Under the pieces are notes generated by a model. It had not been told where the DNA came from. It did not search any database and saw only the letters and a list, made by a program, of their open reading frames with translations. The position numbers and the translations under genes were made by a program. 64,000 nucleotides of DNA, taken from the NCBI RefSeq assembly GCF_905475395.1, contig NC_058340.1:76114181-76178180 (forward strand). The letters run 5' to 3'. Shown in pieces: positions 1 to 14,079 of this stretch (position 1 is the stretch's first letter; the number at the start of each line of letters is the position of its first letter). This stretch comes from Chrysoperla carnea (Eukaryota > Arthropoda > Insecta > Neuroptera > Chrysopidae).

Positions 1-1530
1 TTACTAATTTTTTTTTCTGCGTATTAATAGTCTGGACAAGTTGCAACGCATTTATTTACAAACATTTTTCCGTTGTGTATGAAACTGGCTATTTCAACCA
101 AGCTATTTAGAAAATTGAGTAAGCCCCTTTAAGTGATAAAATTTACTTGATATTCCAGATGTATATTATGGATATGAGTACTTAGAGAACAAATCCGAGC
201 TTTTCTCGGACAGAGTATCAAGTAAAATTCATGAAAAGTCTAAAGCGATGAATTCGATATGTTGTGTTTCATATCAGATGTTTTTTAATCTATGGTGATT
301 TTTTTCTTTGAAAACAAGGGTAGTTAAATCATCCCCTTAATATAAAAATATCTTTTGTAAGGGGGTGTCTTCATATACTTTTGATTAGCTTACTATTGGA
401 ATATTCTGATTGACAAGTTCTAATAGTTTTGTTTAATATTAACCCTCTTTATTTAAAAAAAAAATAAATAAACTTTCATCCCTATAATAATTAAACAACC
501 CTCAAAGTTATTGTGAAAATAGATAAATACATATATTATTATGTATTATCCTTAAACACATGTCAACCAATTATTATCGTTCTGGATAGGAAAAAGGAAT
601 GATTTCTTCCCTTATTGATTAAAAAAATGTATGGAAAATAATATGAAAATCTCACCCCTTTATGTATTTACTATACAATTATTCCAATTTGATCGAAATT
701 TTTGATTTTGTGGTTGAAACTAATCTTAAAAAATCAGTTTTGTTATGACTTCTCGAGATTTTTCAGGAGTCTTTGCTTTAGCGATTTTTGGCCCTGAACT
801 TTCAAAAGTCATACTTTCAATAATTTGAATTCAAATTACCTACATACATAAAAAAAGTTTTTATAGGGTACCCAAAAATTAACGCAAGATTCGAATGTTT
901 GCTCATTTGCGTAGTAAACTTGGTTGAAAATGAAATAGTAAAGACAGTTTGACAACTGGTTAAATAGTTTAGGTTTCCTAAAATGGAGGATTCTACGAAA
1001 AAAGAACGCGTTTTCACTGTTGCTTGCACAAGGTTTTAAAAATAAAAAAATTTAAACAGCTCGCGGTTTTCGTCTAAACTTTGTTTGAAATAGTGATTTT
1101 GCTTCATCAAATGCGAGAAGAGAAATTTAAAATAATTCAGAGAGATTAAAGATCTTTGAATTTTAGATATGCTGTAAATTTTACCAGATATGCTATTCTA
1201 TCAAAATACCATCTTGCGTTTATTTTTGGAACATTCTGTAGACTTACGATTTTTCCATAAAAAAAAAAAAGAAAATATTTATGTAAATATTTGAACCCTT
1301 GTTACAATGAAAACAAAAAAAAAACCATTGCATGACGTACAAAGAATGCAAAATATAAAATATCTCAGACATTTCTTAATGAAAAACAAAGACATTAGTT
1401 AAACCGGAGTTTGGGTAATGACAACATAATCAGGGTAGCCATACATCGTCACACAAAAACTTTTTACCTTTTCATTTAATGCTACGAAATAGTTAATTCT
1501 AACCATTTTTCATTTTTAAGTAAATAATTG

Positions 1531-1757
1531 GGACCCAACGTAAAAACGTCCTCAGCACGCTATAAAAATTTCAGCTTGATATCTCTTTTCGTTTTTGCGT
1601 CATCGTGATGACAGGCGACAGACAGACAACCGGAAATGGACTAATTAGGTGATTTTATAAACACCTATACCAAAATTTTGTTCATAGCATCAATATTTTT
1701 AAGCGTTACAAACTTTGGACTAAACTTAGTATACCTTGGTATATTTCATGGTATAAA
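1531..1757 (-). repeat. Dispersed ~600 bp repeat, family A, truncated copy
   Basis: Reverse complement of the unit seen at 9.3, 13.0, 19.8 and 54.5 kb. It carries the shared blocks 'aaatttcagcttgatatctc', the CTGT-rich patch 'gacagacagacaaccgg', 'ctaattaggtgattttat' and 'agcgttacaaac'. Only the 5' third of the unit is present. Confidence 0.8.
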
Positions 1758-2049
1758 AATTGAATAAGAATTTTGTTTAATGAATTTATTCAATTTTTAA
1801 ACTAGTTTTTTTAATACATTTTGATCTGATTTGTGAAAAGAAATTTGCAAAAAAAAATTTTTTTAAGAATATTCTGTAATTAATTAAAATAATTTATAGA
1901 ATACAATTAATTTAATAATAATAAAACCGCAAAAACAAAGAACTTCCTGTTAAATCAGATAAAGATAAAGTTTAAATGGAATTCTCGGTGGTAAATTATA
2001 AAAATTAGCTCGAATCGGTTTAGGAGGACAAAACTGTGAACTATAGTAA

Positions 2050-2273
2050 ATAATTTTTGATTAGGTACTGTAGTGCTTTATGGGCGGTCCCGTTTCAAAT
2101 TTGAAGGGAGGCTACTATACCATTCGGAAACCGTTTGACTTATGCGTGTACGCACCAGAAGGAAAAACCAAAAATATTGTCTACCAACAAAGTACTTCAA
2201 TAAACAGAATTTTCAACCTACCAAACACTCTTTTACTTTTTGTGGTATTGCAACGCATGTCGGATACAGCTAG
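2050..2273 (+). mobile_element. Helitron 3'-end remnant with helicase C-terminus
   Basis: The + strand encodes a decayed PIF1-type Helitron helicase tail: 'KPFDLCVYAPEGKTKNIVYQ' corresponds to the conserved end of RepHel proteins. It is followed about 110 bp later by a CTAG terminus (2270-2273) with T after it, as expected for a Helitron 3' end. A second, independent Helitron lies at 51.9-52.6 kb. The 5' end was not found, so the copy is truncated. Confidence 0.65.
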
Positions 2274-4079
2274 TTATTTATAAGATTGATTAAAGCTACT
2301 TAAATTGATTAAAACTTATACTATAACTATAAGTAACTTTGTTTTTTATTGGCTTAACTCTAGAATACAATGACTTAAGACATAAACAACTGTAAGCAAT
2401 GCAAATAAAGTACCTGTTGTACGGTGTACGGTCTATAGTCTAGATGAACTAAACTTTACCAACAAAGCATGAACGCAATCTCAATCTAGCTCACTTAAAA
2501 AGTGATCTAACTCTCTCTTCAAATAAACTGACCATTGAATAATAAATCTACGTTTTACTTCCTTGTACAATCTAAAGGATACAGTGCATCGTGGAAAAAT
2601 TTGATGTTATTCATTTATTTTCGGTCCTGTAATAAAAGTAATAGTTTCCGAGATAAAATGGTTCATTTAATGTAGCATTTTATTTGTTGACTACTGAAAT
2701 TTAAGCTCGTTGTCTCGCTATAGGCATAGCGTCAGAAAATTCTAAAATTTTTATTGAAGTCATTTGACCGGCTCTACCTCGAAATAAACTTAATTAAAGT
2801 TCTCGAATCATTAACAAGGAGAGCATTACAGAGGTTGTATTTTTAACAAGTTTTTAATTCTAGGAAAAAAAAACTGTTTGAAATTTTCAAAGAAACTGAC
2901 TGAACAAATATATATTTAACAAATATGGTGGAAGCGATGGGAAAATCAGGATGTATACCTTACCATGCATTGTCATCCAAACTAAGCAAAATTTCGGCTC
3001 AATCGGTTGATCGGTTGATAATTACTTCAAAATTTAGTTCCAAAATTCCACCCGGACAAACATACATATATTGCAAGTTTAATAAACAGATACCTTTAAA
3101 AAAAACTGTTTCTTTAATTTTGATTTTCGATTTCCCAATTACGCAAAACTCCAATAACGTTTGATTAAATACTTATAACCAAATTTTTAGCTAGTTGATA
3201 AAATTTTTGTGATCAAAAATTGTATTACTTGTACTTCTCTTAAATCCTTAACTTTTTTTATAACCGTACAAGGAAGTTATATGGTGTTTTCACAACAGGT
3301 TTTTTTTTTAAATATTATAAAGTTTTATTATAAAATTTCAATATCGTTTTTGCATTTATACCAATTATTATGTTTTAGTTATGGTTTATTTATAATAATG
3401 TTCAAATGATTTCAACAAATAATTTTGGTTCTTATAAATTTTTTCCTAGTATCGATATTTTTTGATTTTCCACCAACTAGTTTTGGAGAAATCTATGAAA
3501 ACATATCATCCATCTATCGTTTTCCCACAAAACCAATGTTAAATATGCCTACTTTTGAAGTCATTTATTTATTGAAATAATCGGGCAACACCCCCTCAAA
3601 GTTTCACAATTAATTGAGACTTAGTTCATATGTACAAAAATCAAGATTTTTTATTTAAAACTACCTTCATATCCGCCCGCTTCCCTGGACTTAAAAGTAA
3701 AAACCAGCGCTTTATAGCCTCCACATCTCTTGATCTCACTTATACTCCTTCCATAACACTTGAAGGGATTGTTTTACGCAGCTAAAAGATATGCACAGTT
3801 TTCAATTATAAAATAGTCATAATTGATCAAAAAAGGTGGCCATGATTTGTTTGACATTTACTGTTTTAAATTTTACAGAAACCATTAATTTATGGTTCAA
3901 AAATATGATCATTTTGCGCCATCTGTGATCATTATTTTGAACCATAAATTAAAGATTGGTGCTCGTGAATCCTTATTAAATTTTTTGCTATAATTTGTCC
4001 ATAAAATAAGTGAATCATATTTAAAACACATTATAAAAGTATATTCGTATCTCATTCTAACTTGAAGTGCGTCTCCACA

Positions 4080-5060
4080 CACACATATACTCAGCCACAG
4101 TTTGCTTGGCTAGGTTGCGGCTCGCGTACAATGCATTCATTGGTGATTGTAAGTCATGTTATAATATAATAATATTTATAATAAAATAATAATAAAATAG
4201 TCTCAACTTTGTGTATATATGAGTGCTCTAGTAAAGACTGCGGGACGGACGTGAACGGCCAAATCAACCGCTTGACTCACCACTGCTCGCCTCGCTGGTG
4301 GAGACGATTTTAATACCTAGTTTAATTTACTGGTTTATGGGTGCCTTTCATTATAATATATGCGATATTGTTTTTATTAAAACCATTGTGATCACAAAAA
4401 AAAGTTTGTATTTTAAATTTTTTTGTTTTTTTTGCTAAAACATTATTGTGTGCGTTTACAGTGCGTGAATTATGTTAAAATGTTTCAGAAAAAGTGTCTT
4501 AGTGGTTTCAAATAAAATTTTGATGAATACGTGTTTAAAATTATCATAGTGTTTATAGTCGGAAAATTTTGTGATATGTAAATATACTAAATTCACGTAG
4601 TGATGAAAATGATTCCAAACTTGTTACTTGGGGGTTTTTGTGGTCTCTGAACACGAATGTCAAAATTTATCTCCGAAGTATTTGGTGTCCAGGATACCAC
4701 GGGTGCCCTCGGTACCCCGGGCATTGGGTATCTGATGACCGATTCTGTTCAGCGACCTCAAAAACCCCCAAGTAACGAGATAAGTGGTTTCAAATAAAAT
4801 TTTGATGAAAACGTGTTTAAAGTGTCCAATATACAGGTGGTTCGTTAATATTTGTCGCAAAAAAAGTGTAAAAATACATTTTTCTAAAAAATAAATGTGA
4901 AAAAAAATTTCAAATCCTAATTTTCAGAAATTTAACTTGTGAAAATTTTAAGAAATCTATAATGAGTGGAAATTTCACAAATTTCGACGAAACAAATACC
5001 AACCTTGAAACAAAAACTGAATGCATTATCAAAGCACATTTAATAGTGCAATTTTAAAGG
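4080..5060 (+). promoter_or_regulatory. Possible promoter / 5' UTR region
   Basis: A locally GC-richer, CpG-containing stretch (about 4085-4320) in otherwise AT-rich DNA, with a good donor-like site (gtgatt|gtaagt near 4147) and a small open frame starting ATG AGT GGA at about 4963. This would suit a 5' exon of the downstream CRACD-like gene, but nothing in the sequence proves transcription. It could also be an unrelated promoter or chance composition. Confidence 0.25.
4623..4776. mobile_element. MITE with ~23 bp terminal inverted repeats
   Basis: The left end 'gttacttgggggtttttg' is matched by its reverse complement 'caaaaacccccaagtaac' at the right end, with further pairing inward (gtggtc/gacctc). 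It is 154 bp long, too short to code, and is flanked by a direct duplication of about 45 bp (4501-4545 and 4783-4828). Confidence 0.75.
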
Positions 5061-8000
5061 AAGTGTCTACTTTGCCGGTACCAATTATTTAGCCGGCACA
5101 AGTATATAATGCGACAACCACGATAAACAGATCAACCTGTGTTAATTCAATCATCGAATTGACAGCTTATTAAGAACAGAATTTCTAGAGTAAATCAAGT
5201 TACTGAAAATTAAGAATAGTTATTTCTAAATATGTACTCTGTCAAAACAAAGTTAATAGTTGTCAATCTTGACTTCTTTTCAAAACACCCTATTCATATA
5301 AAATTTTTGTCAATTTTTCTTATTTTAAAACTATTTGGCGTTTTATGATTAAATATTTTTGGATGTATTCATGAATTTTTTCTGCAAGTAATTGTATGAC
5401 CTTAAAAATAATTGGGAAAATTTTATTAATTTTTCTTTTTGTTGAATGAAAATTTTTTTATGATTTATTTTACAATGCTATCTTATTTTGTAAATTTAAA
5501 TCACTAAAACTCTTAATTTGGAACCGGTAGACCCGACAACTATAATTGCAGATTTTAGGGGCGACAAATTAGTAGATTAAGAAACAGTAAAATAAGTTTT
5601 TATGCTAATTGATAAAACAAAGAATAAGTTATTGTAACATTAAATAGTCTCATTGGTCAGGGCATTTTTTGATCCAAGGAACATGACGGTATGTTCTTTT
5701 TAAACTTTACCTCCATTGATGTAAGAAATTTCAATGATTTAAGGAATAAAATACAATAGTCAATTTGAAAAGAAATTAACAGTAAAAAGTAAAAATCTTT
5801 ACTTTTTACACTAAAACATATTTTTTTCTATTTTACTTGAAAATAAAAGCACATGGACTAACACTCTAACGATTGCTTGTACTCTGATCCGCAAAACTTG
5901 GCTTAGTACAGTTTTTATCTCAAACTTTAGATAACAAAGTCTCTCAAGAAACTAAAGAATGATCAAAGATACACTATCATCGTCAAGGTACAACAATATC
6001 CCATGCATCTGATGTTATATATTGATGAAACATCTTTTAATTAAAATTAGTTCAATATGTTGTTTTATAAATACAATAAATATTTAAATTAAACTTAGAT
6101 TCTACAGAAGACAAAAAAAAAAAAACAAATAATATTTACAGTTACATTTTTAGCTGTTAGTAGTATTCAATAGAATTGTCTGTCTGTCTGACAGTGTTTG
6201 TATTAAACTATTAAATGTATCAGTGGCGGCTTTAAGGTTGATCGGATATGACACTGTAATTTTACAGGAAATTTTTCAATAATTTGTGATAGCGGTTGTT
6301 AGAAGTCAAACTGAAACACTAAAAGATCGGATTTTCCTCTGAAACATAATTATTTTAATTTTTTACCCCTCGGAGGTTTTTGCAAAGATCCGCTACTGAT
6401 ATGTTTGATTTTATTAAGAACACATTACAAGAAATTTGCATATTTATTATTATTTTTATATTTTTAAATTCTTAATAAAAAAAAATGTGATTAGATCATA
6501 CTTTAATTTGAAAAGGAAAAGCAGATTACAAAAAAAATACAAATAAATGTTAAAACAGCAAAAAAAATTTATTGTTTTTGAATCTTTTTGGTATAGAAAG
6601 ATATTGTTCTCATTTCGAAAATCGAAATACATATTTAAGAAGATATGGAAGGATTGAATAATACTAGGGATTTCAATAAAACTTTATAAATACATTTTTT
6701 GATTAACAAAGTTTCCAAAAATCACAAAAAATTCCTAGATCATCAGGCTTTTTATTATTAGTTTATTGTTCGAAGTTGACTGAAAAAATGATGAATCTTA
6801 TACGTTATCCTTTTCAATTGGATATTTCTATATCATAAAATCTAGAGAGTGTGATAAAAAAGTATCTAAAATATTTAGACAATCTTGTAGTTTATAAATA
6901 ATACCATAAAAATATAAGGTAGTCGATGATATAAAAACAAAATTTTAATTTATTTATGAGTTCATCGGAGATCCATCATTTCATGAACAGAGACGACTAT
7001 AGAGTGTATTGATGATTGAAGAGCGATATCTATATTATCAAATTTATTTTTTTCAATATTTAACGGAGATTTTAAAACGTTTTTTACTAGATTTGATTTT
7101 TTTTAAACAATAAATGAAAAAATATAATTAATTATTGATTTTGATTAAATATTTATTAAAAAAAATATTATTGATTTGGAGATTTAATCTATAAATATTT
7201 TTGAAATTTCAATTCAAAATATTTTTAAATATTTAGTAAAAAAATGAATTATGTATCATTATTTTAAAAAAACGGGAAAAAATTTGTAACAGCAATGAAA
7301 AATTTATTATTTTTATAACATCTGTTCATCAACTATTACTGTACTTGAAGATTTACATCTAAGTTTGTTCTTTTTATGGGTTTTAAACACTCCCAAAAGG
7401 CACTTCTTTGACACTTAATCTACATATAGATTTTCATCCATTCAATTCAATTTGGGACGCTTTGTAAGCTCACAAATCCTCAAAATTCGCGAAAATCCTT
7501 AATATATCGACACAAAAAAGGGCTGATGGTTCTGGAAAATTGAAATTTCTTTGACATTAATCCAATCTACATATCAAATTTCAACCTTTTAGCAGTTCAA
7601 TTTGGAGACGCTTTAGAGATGAACAGAGCTTTGAAGACATCGAACAAACGCGAGGAAAATCTAACGCCTGACATTCTTGTGTAAACCACATCCCTTGCTC
7701 GCCGTTATTACAATTCCTATGTGTCTCATCATATATACCTCACTTTCTACACTAATTGTACAAACTGTTACTCACAATCTTTGTTCGTAAACAATTCAAA
7801 CCTTGAAATTTAATTAATTAATCTAAAGATTTAAACAATTAACTGTGTTAGTTGTTTTTTGTGATATGTTTCGCTAAAAATTACATGAAGAGAACAAATT
7901 AAACGGATGTTTACTGTATTTTTATATGATTGATTAGAGTGAGGTGTTTAAATACTTACATTGATCTATCTAGTGAAAGGGGGGGGGGGGTAATAAAAAC

Positions 8001-8239
8001 AACATTAAATGTTGAATTAACAACAAGAAAATAACAAAAATACAATATTTTAATAACACCACTAGGGCCAAGCGATGGTATTAGACAATCATCTATACAT
8101 ATACAAAAATACTTCGTTCTGAACAGCATAAACCGTTGATGGTAGAGACTTCGATCTTGGAGGGTGCGTTCTTTTTATGACGTTAGCATCCGGTAAGAAA
8201 GGATTTACCAAAATAGGGGATGGAAGTTTTTTTATGAAA

Positions 8240-8400
8240 ATCCGTCATTTTTGAGTCCACTTCTTAACCGATTTTAAAAATTTCTTCACCTATAGAATGC
8301 TATATTATTAGCGATTAACATGGAATGTACATTATTTTCAGATTATTAGGGTTCCGCAACAAAAACTTTAAAGAGGACGGAAAGTGAAGAATGTAATTTT
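8240..8400. repeat. Short dispersed repeat (copy 1)
   Basis: Shares the order 'cacctatagaa', 'agcgatta' / 'agcgagta', 'acattattttcag' / 'tctattttcaa' and 'attagggtt' with 24590-24710. The two copies are diverged and non-coding. Confidence 0.5.
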
Positions 8401-9296
8401 CCAACCATTCTAAAATGGTTGTCAAATATTGCGAATGGCACTAGCCTATATAATAGATTTATTTATTATTCTGTGTGTACTTAACGCCTTTTTATTTATC
8501 ATTGTAATGTTGATGGATATTATTTATGACGGTATGCGATGCGATATGTATGAAGCTGTGAATCTGTAGGTTAAAAAACAAGCACCTTTATGTCTTTGCA
8601 CTATAATTTTGTAAAAATAATCCTAATCAACTTAAAAATACACTGTTTCGTATCATCTCTTGATGGTTATCAAGGCCGTAACTAAAACCAACCGCTCTTA
8701 TCAAAACTGTTGTTTCTAGAAAATTACTTTTTCATACAAATAATTGAAATAATAAACAAAAACTATATTGATTGTTTTTGTTAAATGAAATAAATTTTCA
8801 AGGTTTTTTTTTTCTAATTTTAAAAAAAATTGGTAACCAAAGCTTGGTGATAAAGCACGCTTTATCAGGTTTTAGGTGAAAAAAAAAATAACCTAGTGAA
8901 AATATGTGGTTACAGAGTATTTTGTGTGTCCGTAGAATTATAACTTCCTTTATGAAGCTTCATTTTTTAATCAATATGACAGTCTTAAAACTAAAATCTT
9001 CAAAAACATCGTGGTCTATGAAATGATTAGATTATCAAAAGAGTGGACTATTTTTTATAAGAAAGTTAATTCATACATTAGAACAGTATTGTTATAAATT
9101 ACTATAGTTTCTCAATATACATTTATTTATTCAACACTTGCTGAATCCCTGTTTAAGTCTGTTATCGTAGTTCTATTTTAAGCCATGGGTTGTCGCATGG
9201 CAAAATGGGTTTCCCAATAGCATCATTGTTACTTTTCTGGGATGCTTAGAACCCCTAAGTGTATGGAATTCACTTAACAGTTTCTAAATACTGTAA

Positions 9297-9765
9297 TTTT
9301 TATACCATGCATATGTGTAATGTGCAAGGTATACTAAGTTTAGTCCTAAGTTTGTAACGCTTAAAAATATTGATGATATGAACAAAATTTTGGTATAGGT
9401 GTTCATAAAATCACCTAATTAATCCATTTCCAGTTGTCCGTCCGTCCGTCTGTCCGTCTGTGGGCACGATAACTCAAAAACGAAAAAAGATATCAAGCTG
9501 AAATTTTTACAGCGTACTCAGGACGTAAAAAGTGCGGTCGAGTTCGTAAATGAGCAACATACATATAGACCTATGGGTCCGTAGGACCCATCTTGTAAAC
9601 CGTTATTTTTTCGTAAACATCACTGTTTACCCGTGAAGGCGTAAATTGTATGTATTATATAATTTATATATGTATGTGCAATGTGATAGAGTAATCAACA
9701 CTATTTATGCATGATATTTCAACAACTAACTCAGTCAATTGTTTGTTTTAACTTGTTTTGTATTA
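9297..9765 (+). repeat. Dispersed ~600 bp repeat, family A
   Basis: Begins 'tataccatgcatatgtgtaa', runs through 'gtttagtcctaagtttg', a TCCGTCCGTCTG microsatellite and 'gatatcaagctgaaattttt', and ends with 'aactcagtcaattgtttgtt'. It is internally deleted relative to the 13.0 and 19.8 kb copies. No open frame of note. Confidence 0.85.
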
Positions 9766-12191
9766 TTTTTATACATAAAAGCATTTTTATTGACATAACC
9801 TCAATTTTAAGAAATATTCATACTATAAAACAATATTAATAATTGTTATATTTTATTTATATACGCACACAAAGTACACGGAGAACAATTCATGCTAATT
9901 ACTAAATTTTTTTGGCCTTATTGCGCCGTATGCCCTCTCCATTATATAGCACTGACTTACAGAGAAAACAAGAAAAGTGGTAAAAAAAATTAACAAATAA
10001 ATCTAAACGACCATTAACATTCCTATCGAACTATCTCAATTTGTGGCCACTCTGTATTTTCGATACGAAAAGTGAATAGCTGAATGTTAATATTTTCGAA
10101 AGCAGAAATTTTTATAAAGAATAACTTTTTTTTGGTATACCTGGTAATAAAAAATTTTTCCATATGTAGCCAACTTAGCTAAACACCCTGTCTAAGTTTT
10201 TCATATGATGCCAAGTTAATTGGACACACTGTACTGTATAGTGATAACTATAAAGAAATTGAACTCTCATTTTTTTATGATTTTAGATATTTCCATAAAA
10301 TTTAAATATGTGCCTATAAAAGAACCATCAACCATATGGTTTGTTGGGAAGGTTTTTTTGAAACGATGGAATGGTATAAAAAAAACATTCTTCATTACAT
10401 CCATCAGATTATTATGTAGTTAATTTTATTGTTTATAAATCATCAGTCATCATCATCAAATCCATCAACTTCAATTGATTGTTTTTATTGATTTTACCAT
10501 ATTTTACGACAATATGGTAAATTTAATTTTCATTTTCTAATTCATCTTTATTATATTCAAATTCCAACATGGAACTTTCAGTGTGGATTTCACTTTAATA
10601 TATTATTAAGCAGGGCCGTAACGTCCTAGTCCCTAGAATTAAACACATAAATGAAAGCTAGCTAAAAACTGACGTAACAGCTGAAAAGAATGACCCAAAA
10701 TTAGTGGGTTTCAAAAAAAAATCCATTAAAATCGGATCAAATTTGCTTGTGTTATAAAAAAAATTGAATTTTTGATCTTTATGACGTCATCACAATCTAA
10801 AAAATTTAATTTTGCTCTATCTCATGCAAATTTTTTCCAATTTTGATAAACGAAGTATGTAATCCGATTAAATTTGGGCCATACTTTTCAAATTTGTGTT
10901 CAAAATTAACCTAGCTCTAATAGATTTCAAGAATGTTGAAGTGTTCGTTTGAAATGTTCCTCGTAATAAATTTTTCAACCATGTTTATCCTTGATCTTTC
11001 CAATTATTTACATAAATTACCAGTTACGATTACAAAATATATCATCAATTACAAACATATAAATAATAATTATTAAATTTATGTCCTAAATAAAACAGCA
11101 GAACACAATATTAAATATCTATTTAGATTCTCTTCTACAATTTTTACACCTACAGATCCAATTATCATCTTCAAAATTAAAAAAAATTTATTTACCAAAA
11201 TGGTAAAAACAACTTGTTTATTAAAACCATGAAGGCGTTCTAAACAGTTATTATAGTTAGTATCTTTAAAAACAACAATTATAACTAACCCTTCATTTGC
11301 TTCGTGAAACCCAAGTCATTTTAAAAACTTTTAAAGGTGCAATACTTTTAATTGAGAGGTAGTAACACAACAAGTATTTTTCTTGTTTCTCTAGCCGAAA
11401 GTAGGGTCTTCTCAGCCGTATTTAACTCCGGGAGAAGTTACGATTGTGTCTTTACGATTGTATCTTTACTAGAAAGTTGAATTTCCTAGCATGTAACTTG
11501 GGGCATCTTCCTGACCTTTAGATCGTAGACAACCGAATGGATTGCGGTATTTAAGCGTCTCTGCATAGCCTGAGTGAACCTCAAATAGACAGAGGTAAAC
11601 AGAACGCGAAGCAATCGAATAAAATTGCGATTGCTTGATAGTTTCTTCCCAGTTTATACTATCAATTTTTAATGCCAATCGAAACGAATGTTATTGTAAA
11701 CAAAATTACCATCCTTATTAGTCGAACAGTTGCCGAGAAATGACCGCTTAAAATCATCAAAAATTCGAATAATCCAACCGACTTAAAAATTTTAGTTTTT
11801 GCTAAATCAGAAATGATACTTTTACTTTTATGTTCGATTAATTTAATAAATAATAAATCATAAAAAAAAATTAATAAATTTTTTCTCCAAATTAATATTC
11901 ACTAACCATAATTGCTCGCTACGTGCGTTTTTAAAATTATATCAAAATTTACACAACATGACACGATCCAAGACGTTTTAACAAAATCGTAGTACTTAGA
12001 TCTAGTGTCAGTCGTAGGATTTGACAGTCATTTCAAAACGGTTGAAATTTACTAAGGTCAAGAACGTGTTTGGTTTTGGAAAATTCGTTTAACCGAGGTC
12101 TTTTATTTCAGAGACTAAAAATTTTTTAAGTACATAGTATTGAATAATAAACATAAAAATTTTAATTTTTAAGCGTCGAATATAGTGAATA

Positions 12192-12310
12192 CAGTAATAC
12201 CTCGAATTTACGCGATAGATAGAACCAAGTGATAACCTCGTAGTTGAATCCGGTTACAGGAAGATTTGGAAATCGAGTAAATCGGGTTAGCGTAAGTCGA
12301 GGTATTACTG
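12192..12310. mobile_element. Tc1/pogo-like MITE, 119 bp
   Basis: Ends are perfect inverted repeats, CAGTAATACCTCGA... and ...TCGAGGTATTACTG, flanked by TA on both sides (12190-12191 and 12311-12312). The CAGTAATACCTCG terminus is typical of pogo/Tigger-type elements. Non-autonomous, no coding capacity. Confidence 0.85.
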
Positions 12311-13003
12311 TATCGCCCTTAATGAATACTTATCACATTCAAGCTTGTCTTAAAATTAATAATTTTCCACCTCTGAAAGATAAATTAGCCCCCAATATAA
12401 AACCTTAACAATACTCGCTCAAATTTTCACTCGTTCCTAAAAGAATGTCCTATACTACAACTGACCCTAGACTAGACGTATAAACTTTATCATGTTCTAT
12501 GATAAATTACAGGTGTTAACAACAGTACTAGAATACTAATTATTATAAATAATAATGATTGGTTTGTTTGACAAATATACCGTAAGATAATGACACATTC
12601 GAATGCCCTATTTTTAGTAATAATTTCCCCGAAAAAAATAGACTTTAGTATTGCAAAGAAGGTTAGCAGAAAAGAGTGGCTGTGTATTGAAAACTGGATT
12701 CATGAGCCCCCAGAACACGAATTACGAGTTTTAGGATATCTTTTTCCCCCACCACATAAGGTATCTTCCATGCAATTGGAGGAAAGAAGATTGCCAGCAA
12801 ACTTTTTGTATCGGAATTTTATGTTCTTTCCCGATTTGTATAGCCTTGATCACGTGTTCAGCCTCTCCAAGTTACCCAAAATATTCTCTAGCGGCTTTTT
12901 GCAACACGTTTAGAATTGAATTATGTCAGGAGTATTATTCTTTGAAAGTAAAATTATTTAAAATCGGAAATATATAAAAGTATGAATCTTTGAAAGTAAA
13001 ATT

Positions 13004-13505
13004 TTTATACCATGTATATATGAAATATACATAGTATATTAAGTTTAGTCCCAAGTTTGTAACGCTTAAAAATATTAATGCTATGAACAAAATTTTGATA
13101 TAGGTGTTTATAAAATCACCTAATTAGTCCATTTTCGGTTGCCTGTGCGTCTGTCTGCCAACACGATAACTCAAAAACGAAAAAAGATATGAAACTGAAA
13201 TTTTTACAGCGTACTATAGGTCCGTATGACCCATCTTGTAAACCGTTAGAGATAGAACAAAAATTTAAATATAAAAAATGTTCCTTATAAAAAAATAAAC
13301 AACTTTTGTTTGAAACATGTTTTCGTAAACATCACTGTTTACCCGTGAGGGCGCAAATTGGGCGTAAATTGTATATAGTATGTATTATATGGGGATATCA
13401 GTTATGTATGTGTAGCTTGTATGTATATGTAATGTGATCAACACTGTCTATGCATGGTATTTCAACAATTAACTCAGTCAATTGTTTGTTTTCACTTGTT
13501 TTTGT
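13004..13505 (+). repeat. Dispersed ~600 bp repeat, family A
   Basis: Near-complete copy. It starts 'tataccatgtatatatgaaa', contains 'tcacctaattagtccatttt' and 'cgtaaacatcactgtttacc', and ends 'gtcaattgtttgttttcac'. The head contains a short palindrome around 'atatatgaaatatacatagt'. Confidence 0.85.
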
Positions 13506-13962
13506 GGAAAATTGTACAGTGGAAATATTTTGGAGTAGAAAAATTAAAAGTATAATTCTGTTTTTGAAAAACATCAAACATTCTAACCTAACATTATTTC
13601 ACGGTCTACAAAAACATTTAATGTAAACAAACACATGTAAACATAAGTGTTTTATTTGAATTAATAATTGAATCAGATGAAAAAGGAAATTTTGTAAACG
13701 TGTTTACAATTAGAATTAACTTCTGATACATGTTTATTGTTTTCACCTCGAAATAGAAATTCAAAAAGTTGAAGGTATAAATCAATCGCCAAAAATGAAT
13801 TAATTTAGAAAGTTTTTCGAATTATTTTGAAACTAAGAAAAATTGACAAATAATGATTAGTAAAAATTTATTGAAAATAGAAAAACCACAACCATAATAA
13901 AATTACTTATTAGTTATGAAAAATTTATTGAAAAAAAAATTATTTATAAAAAATTGTTATCG

Positions 13963-14079
13963 ATGAAGTTACGACCAAATAATGGGACGACCACAGCGAC
14001 CACCCCGATAGCAACACGCTGTTGGCGTCATGCTGGACGTACAGCTAATATTGCCCTTCATACTTGTTGTCATATATGG
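13963..14079 (+). CDS. Possible initial coding exon of the CRACD-like gene
   Basis: From ATG 13963 the frame is open for 39 codons, is noticeably GC-richer than its surroundings, and ends in phase 0 at a strong donor (ATA TGG|GTAAGA). The next convincing exon of the CRACD-like gene (17034) begins in phase 0, so splicing would give '...CCHIW-AELLDAVRRRRG'. The encoded residues (MKLRPNNGTTTATTPIATRC...) are not a recognised domain, and the canonical N-terminal motifs of CRACD are absent. If real it is probably an alternative first exon. Phase agreement alone has a one-in-three chance. Confidence 0.35.

Larger units (their letters stand above)
1..4000. other. Non-coding AT-rich interval
   Basis: I see no supportable gene here. 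Open frames are short and lack splice context or recognisable domains. The interval holds a minus-strand copy of the ~600 bp dispersed repeat (about 1531-1757), a Helitron 3' remnant (about 2050-2273), and long A/T runs. It is either intergenic or an intron of a gene starting outside the window. Confidence 0.6.
5061..13962. other. Non-coding interval, repeats only
   Basis: No coding exon is supportable. Contents: A/T-rich unique sequence, a G run (7979-7990), family A repeats at 9.3 and 13.0 kb, a short dispersed repeat at 8240-8400 related to 24590-24710, and a pogo-like MITE at 12.2 kb. A 107-codon frame at 12590-12913 was considered and rejected. Confidence 0.55.

Noticed and set aside
12590..12913. 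107-codon open frame on the plus strand
   Set aside because: No domain, no splice context, no recognisable homologue, and codon content like the surrounding AT-rich DNA.
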